The notes beneath the pieces were generated by a model, which made no database searches, was not told the origin of the DNA, and was given only the letters and a program-made list of their open reading frames with translations. A program made the position numbers and the translations under genes. Source: Bacteroidales bacterium UBA1208 (GTDB lineage Bacteria > Bacteroidota > Bacteroidia > Bacteroidales > P3). Taken from it: a DNA stretch of 24,619 nt. Shown here piece by piece: positions 21,891-24,619 of this stretch. The stretch is taken from the NCBI GenBank assembly GCA_002309955.1, contig DBXQ01000113.1, positions 27,052 through 51,670 on the forward strand, in the 5' to 3' direction. Numbering within the stretch: position 1 is the first letter of the stretch; every line of letters starts with the position of its first letter.

Positions 21891-22871
21891 TTGAAGTCTA
21901 AAGAGGATATACAGAGAATTGCAATAGAAGTAATTGCAGAAGAAAAAAAGGCAGTGGAAGGCCTTGCAAAACGTATTGATAATAGTTTCTCGACAGCAGT
22001 AGAAACGATTTTTTGCACCTCCGGGCGTGTGATTATGACAGGCATAGGGAAGAGTGCCAACATTGCGGCGAAGGTGGTGTCCACTCTCAATAGTACGGGC
22101 ACTCCAGCCCTTTTTATGCATGCCGCCGATGCAATACATGGTGACCTTGGCATGATTCAGCCTGCCGATGTGGTGGTTTGTGTGTCGAAAAGTGGCAACA
22201 CTCCCGAAATCAAAGTACTCATTCCGCTGGTCAAGAATTTTGGCAACAAACTTATTGCTATTGTGGGCAATACTGACTCATTTCTTGCCCACGAGGCCGA
22301 CATCGTTCTTGATACCACAGTAGAACATGAGGCTTGCCCCAACAATCTGGCTCCCACCAGCAGCACCACGGCACAATTGGTGATGGGCGATGCGTTGGCC
22401 ATAGCTCTTATGGCATGTCGCAATTTCACCGCACGCGACTTTGCCCGTTTCCATCCAGGCGGAGCATTGGGCAAGCAACTCTATATGCGTGTCAGTGACC
22501 TTTACCTACAGAATGAAAAACCACAGGTTGCTCCCGACACCCCTGTGCGCGAAACCATTCTTGAGATGACCTCGCGCCGATTGGGTTGTGCCGTTGTGGT
22601 TTCGCCTTCCGGAAGCGGTATGGTTGTGGAGGGTATTGTTACCGACGGAGACTTGCGCCGTATGATTAAGGCCAACACGTCGTTCGATTGTCTTACCGCT
22701 TCCGACATCATGACCCGCAATCCCAAGACCATTGTGGACAGTGAGTATGCCGTCAATGCACTTCATCTGATGCGAACCCACAGCATCACACAGCTCATCG
22801 TCACCAATAGCGAAGGCTATTACCTTGGGGTTCTCCACCTCCATGATATACTTCGTGAAGGAATTATCTGA
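21891..22871 (+). CDS. kdsD: Arabinose-5-phosphate isomerase (KpsF/GutQ family)
   Basis: Interconverts ribulose-5-phosphate and arabinose-5-phosphate, the first step to KDO for lipopolysaccharide. The SIS domain has I-M-T-G-I-G-K-S-A-N-I, A-A-D-A-I-H-G-D-L-G-M-I and V-S-K-S-G-N-T-P-E, then F-H-P-G-G-A-L-G-K. Two CBS domains follow (I-M-T-R-N-P-K-T-I and I-T-Q-L-I-V-T in the second). The start is unclear: in frame there is only TTG (21891, used here, or 21840 inside the -7 box). ATG 21871 (M-A-K-K-K) would join the frame only with one more base in the A9 run at 21876-21884. Counting from 21891 gives 326 residues. lptB follows 72 bases later. Confidence 0.9.
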   Translation: MKSKEDIQRIAIEVIAEEKKAVEGLAKRIDNSFSTAVETIFCTSGRVIMTGIGKSANIAAKVVSTLNSTGTPALFMHAADAIHGDLGMIQPADVVVCVSKSGNTPEIKVLIPLVKNFGNKLIAIVGNTDSFLAHEADIVLDTTVEHEACPNNLAPTSSTTAQLVMGDALAIALMACRNFTARDFARFHPGGALGKQLYMRVSDLYLQNEKPQVAPDTPVRETILEMTSRRLGCAVVVSPSGSGMVVEGIVTDGDLRRMIKANTSFDCLTASDIMTRNPKTIVDSEYAVNALHLMRTHSITQLIVTNSEGYYLGVLHLHDILREGII

Positions 22872-22884
22872 TGAACATGTCTGA

Positions 22885-22935
22885 GTGTGAACCGATTTAC
22901 AGATTTACACATTAACGAAATAACGAATTCAACTG
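22885..22935. repeat. AT-rich intergenic repeat copy
   Basis: ACACATTAACGAA (22908-22920) and ACGAATTC (22923-22930) match words in the repeat between the ABC permease and ATPase genes (12337-12360). No clear hairpin is seen in this copy. It lies in the kdsD-lptB gap. Confidence 0.5.
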
Positions 22936-22943
22936 ATCAATAT

Positions 22944-23774
22944 ATGCAACTTCGAACAGAAAATGTAGTCAAGATATACCGCTCACGCACTGTTGTAAAG
23001 GAAGTAAGTGTTGAAGTGAGCCAAGGTGAGATTGTAGGACTGCTTGGTCCCAATGGTGCCGGCAAAACAACCACTTTCTATATGATAGTCGGCATCATTA
23101 AACCATATTCTGGACGGGTGTTCCTTGACGACCTCGAAATCACCAAAATGCCTATGTACCGTCGTGCTCAGCTTGGTGTAGGCTATCTGGCTCAAGAAGC
23201 CTCCGTTTTCCGCCACATGACAGTAGAGGACAATATTATGTCCATTCTTGAGTTCCGCAAAGACCTTGATATCGCTCAGCGCAAAGAGAAGCTGGAATCG
23301 CTTATTGACGAGTTTGGTCTACAGAAGATACGTCGCAGCAAAGGCATCCAGCTTTCCGGAGGCGAGCGCCGCCGCACCGAGATAGCACGCGCCCTGGCCA
23401 ACGATCCCAAGTTCCTTCTCCTTGACGAACCCTTTGCTGGCGTCGACCCCATCGCTGTGCAGGATATTCAAGACATCGTCGCTCACCTCAAAGACCGTAA
23501 TATCGGCATCCTTATCACCGACCACAACGTCCACGAAACCCTCAGCATCACTGACCGCGCATATCTGCTCTACGAAGGCAGTGTCCTCCACCACGGTACC
23601 CCTGAGGAGATGGCTGCCGATCCCGATGTTCGCGAGAAATACCTTGGTCGCGACTTCGAGCTTCGTCGCGCCAACACCCGCGCCCTCAATGCCGAAGCGG
23701 CCGAAAGCACAGAGGGTTTACCATCTGAGCCGTGCCAAAGCAACGATGTGGAACAATTGATAATTAAAAAGTGA
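22944..23774 (+). CDS. lptB: LPS export ABC transporter ATPase LptB
   Basis: 276 residues from ATG 22944. A GTG at 22887 in the same frame would add 19 residues encoded by the intergenic repeat and is not used. It drives lipopolysaccharide extraction from the inner membrane with LptFG. Walker A is G-P-N-G-A-G-K-T-T (35-43), the signature L-S-G-G-E-R-R-R (137-144), Walker B L-L-L-D-E-P (158-163) with F-A-G-V-D-P typical of LptB, and the switch His is H194 in T-D-H-N-V. The last 35 or so residues are an extra tail compared with the enterobacterial protein. It pairs functionally with kdsD just upstream. Confidence 0.93.
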   Translation: MQLRTENVVKIYRSRTVVKEVSVEVSQGEIVGLLGPNGAGKTTTFYMIVGIIKPYSGRVFLDDLEITKMPMYRRAQLGVGYLAQEASVFRHMTVEDNIMSILEFRKDLDIAQRKEKLESLIDEFGLQKIRRSKGIQLSGGERRRTEIARALANDPKFLLLDEPFAGVDPIAVQDIQDIVAHLKDRNIGILITDHNVHETLSITDRAYLLYEGSVLHHGTPEEMAADPDVREKYLGRDFELRRANTRALNAEAAESTEGLPSEPCQSNDVEQLIIKK

Positions 23775-23859
23775 AACCTCGCTGGGGGGGAAGAGTGTCA
23801 GTGTCCGATATTAATACTTCGATGTTGCCTGAAAAGTCGTTCGGATTACCGATGTGGGT

Positions 23860-24162
23860 TTAGTTGATTGGGTATGAAAGGGGTGTGTCGCCGATGTCGT
23901 AGCCACGGTTGCGCGCCAACCAAAGCAAAGCATAGCTGCATGTTGCGGTGACGTGTCCACCTCTTTGCTCAATCTCCTCTACTGCGCGACGCACCAGTTC
24001 CGAGGCAATTCCCTGCCCGCGTAGCCTGCTGTCAACATAGGTGTGGTTGATGTTGTAAGTGTTCTCCCCCGTCATTGGGAAAGTCACTTCCCCCACCTCC
24101 TCGTCATCTGCAATGGCGGCAATCTTGTTTCTATAAGTGATGTATTCTATCTCGGTATGCAT
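23860..24162 (-). CDS. Small GNAT-type N-acetyltransferase (YjdJ/NATD1-like)
   Basis: 100 residues, one short GNAT domain. Seen: an N-terminal strand region ending G-E-V-T-F, H-T-Y-V-D-S-R-L-R-G-Q-G-I-A-S-E-L-V-R-R-A (the acetyl-CoA-binding R-x-x-G-x-G/A loop and helix, about 40-60), and C-S-Y-A-L-L-W-L-A-R-N, as in YjdJ-like proteins. The length fits this subfamily, which lacks the usual long C-terminal part. The substrate is unknown. It stands alone on the minus strand, with its 3' end facing lptB at an 85-base gap that shows no clear terminator. Confidence 0.85.
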   Translation of the reverse strand: MHTEIEYITYRNKIAAIADDEEVGEVTFPMTGENTYNINHTYVDSRLRGQGIASELVRRAVEEIEQRGGHVTATCSYALLWLARNRGYDIGDTPLSYPIN

Positions 24163-24288
24163 ATTTGTTATATCTTGGCGTTTTTTTTGTGCTTTTACTA
24201 TATCTGTTCTTTCAAATTGTCTTTTGCTGTGTGTTGTTTGTGTTCTATGAAGTTATTGAATGGGATTTATTGGGGCAGGTATAACAGT

Positions 24289-24619
24289 TTATTCCTCTTG
24301 CTCGTAATAATAGGAGTAGTCTATGCCTTTCATGAATATTTCACGGTCGTCGATGCGGTCGGTGAGAGCTTGTTGCAGCAGTATGCGTATCTTGCTGCTA
24401 TCTGTGTGGTTTGCAATCATAGCATCAAGGTATTCTTGCTTGTCTATCTTGCTCCAATCCACACATAATTTCAGACGTTTCTTTAATATCATATCCAGCC
24501 AGATACGGGTCGAGCGGCCATTGCCTTCCATGAAGGGATGAGCAGCATTCATCTCAACATATTTATCGACAATCTGGTCGAAAGTTGTTTCAGGCATCTG
24601 CTCCACGGTTTTAAGATAG
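24289..24619 (-). CDS. Fic-family protein, 5' end cut by the window
   Basis: 110 residues visible; the frame stays open to the window edge, so the start is outside. Fic proteins transfer AMP or related groups from nucleotides to target hydroxyls. The core motif is complete: H-P-F-M-E-G-N-G-R-S-T-R, with the catalytic His and the GNGR nucleotide-binding turn. M-P-E-T-T-F-D-Q-I-V-D-K-Y-V before it is the usual preceding helix. The visible C-terminal part shows no inhibitory helix; an N-terminal one would be out of view. Single-domain Fic proteins often belong to toxin-antitoxin pairs, but no partner can be seen here. Confidence 0.88.
   Translation of the reverse strand, partial: YLKTVEQMPETTFDQIVDKYVEMNAAHPFMEGNGRSTRIWLDMILKKRLKLCVDWSKIDKQEYLDAMIANHTDSSKIRILLQQALTDRIDDREIFMKGIDYSYYYEQEE

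Noticed and set aside
21818..22153. N-terminal extension of RecQ
   Set aside because: The extra 112 residues are antisense to kdsD, and RecQ similarity begins at the ATG at 21817, directly behind a good promoter.

Overview
The window looks like chromosome of a Bacteroidales-type Bacteroidota. Upstream of several genes there are -7 boxes of the form TAnnTTTG (best cases at 1078-1085, 10103-10110, 10533-10540 and 21848-21855). Shine-Dalgarno sequences are mostly missing. The gene families also fit: a SusCD-era style fucosidase/pectinase lipoprotein, a 735-residue RecQ, and LptB with KdsD. No rRNA, insertion sequence or CRISPR array is visible.

Layout. 1-141 is the tail of an unidentified gene, followed by a hairpin terminator. 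About 0.9 kb without a convincing gene follows; it holds several short perfect inverted repeats and a promoter. 1139-9720 is a tightly spaced nine-gene block, probably one operon, with a promoter at its head and a long-stem terminator at its end. Seven of the nine proteins share a core that I recognise as DUF2589-like: an N-terminal helix, a hydrophobic strand with VPLLTIVPIPY, an S-K-K-D-S turn, and a C-terminal M-P-A-G-M helix. Each copy is decorated differently: a small beta domain in three, a coiled-coil insert and Ser/Thr/Pro tail in one, a glycosyltransferase-like domain in one, and only the bare core in two. A helical companion protein and a four-cysteine zinc ribbon sit inside the block. 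No member has a signal peptide or membrane segment. This is the most likely undescribed system in the window; its function is unknown.

9835-10570 holds purine-rich tandem repeats and two tRNA-Ala genes (GGC and CGC anticodons) separated by a terminator. Next come dapB (lysine/diaminopimelate synthesis) and the permease and ATPase of a FecCD/BtuCD-type metal or cobalamin importer, on the plus strand. A palindromic terminator separates them from a convergent minus-strand series, read from right to left: recQ, a hot-dog thioesterase, an LtaS-like membrane sulfatase/phosphotransferase that overlaps it by ATGA, and a 1123-residue lipoprotein carrying GH29, F5/8-type and GH28-like modules plus a truncated second GH28-like start.

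recQ is divergent from kdsD (arabinose-5-phosphate isomerase), which is followed by lptB; these two serve lipopolysaccharide synthesis and export. The kdsD start is odd: the only good ATG is one base out of frame, across a run of nine A. The window ends with a small GNAT acetyltransferase and a Fic protein cut by the window edge, both on the minus strand.
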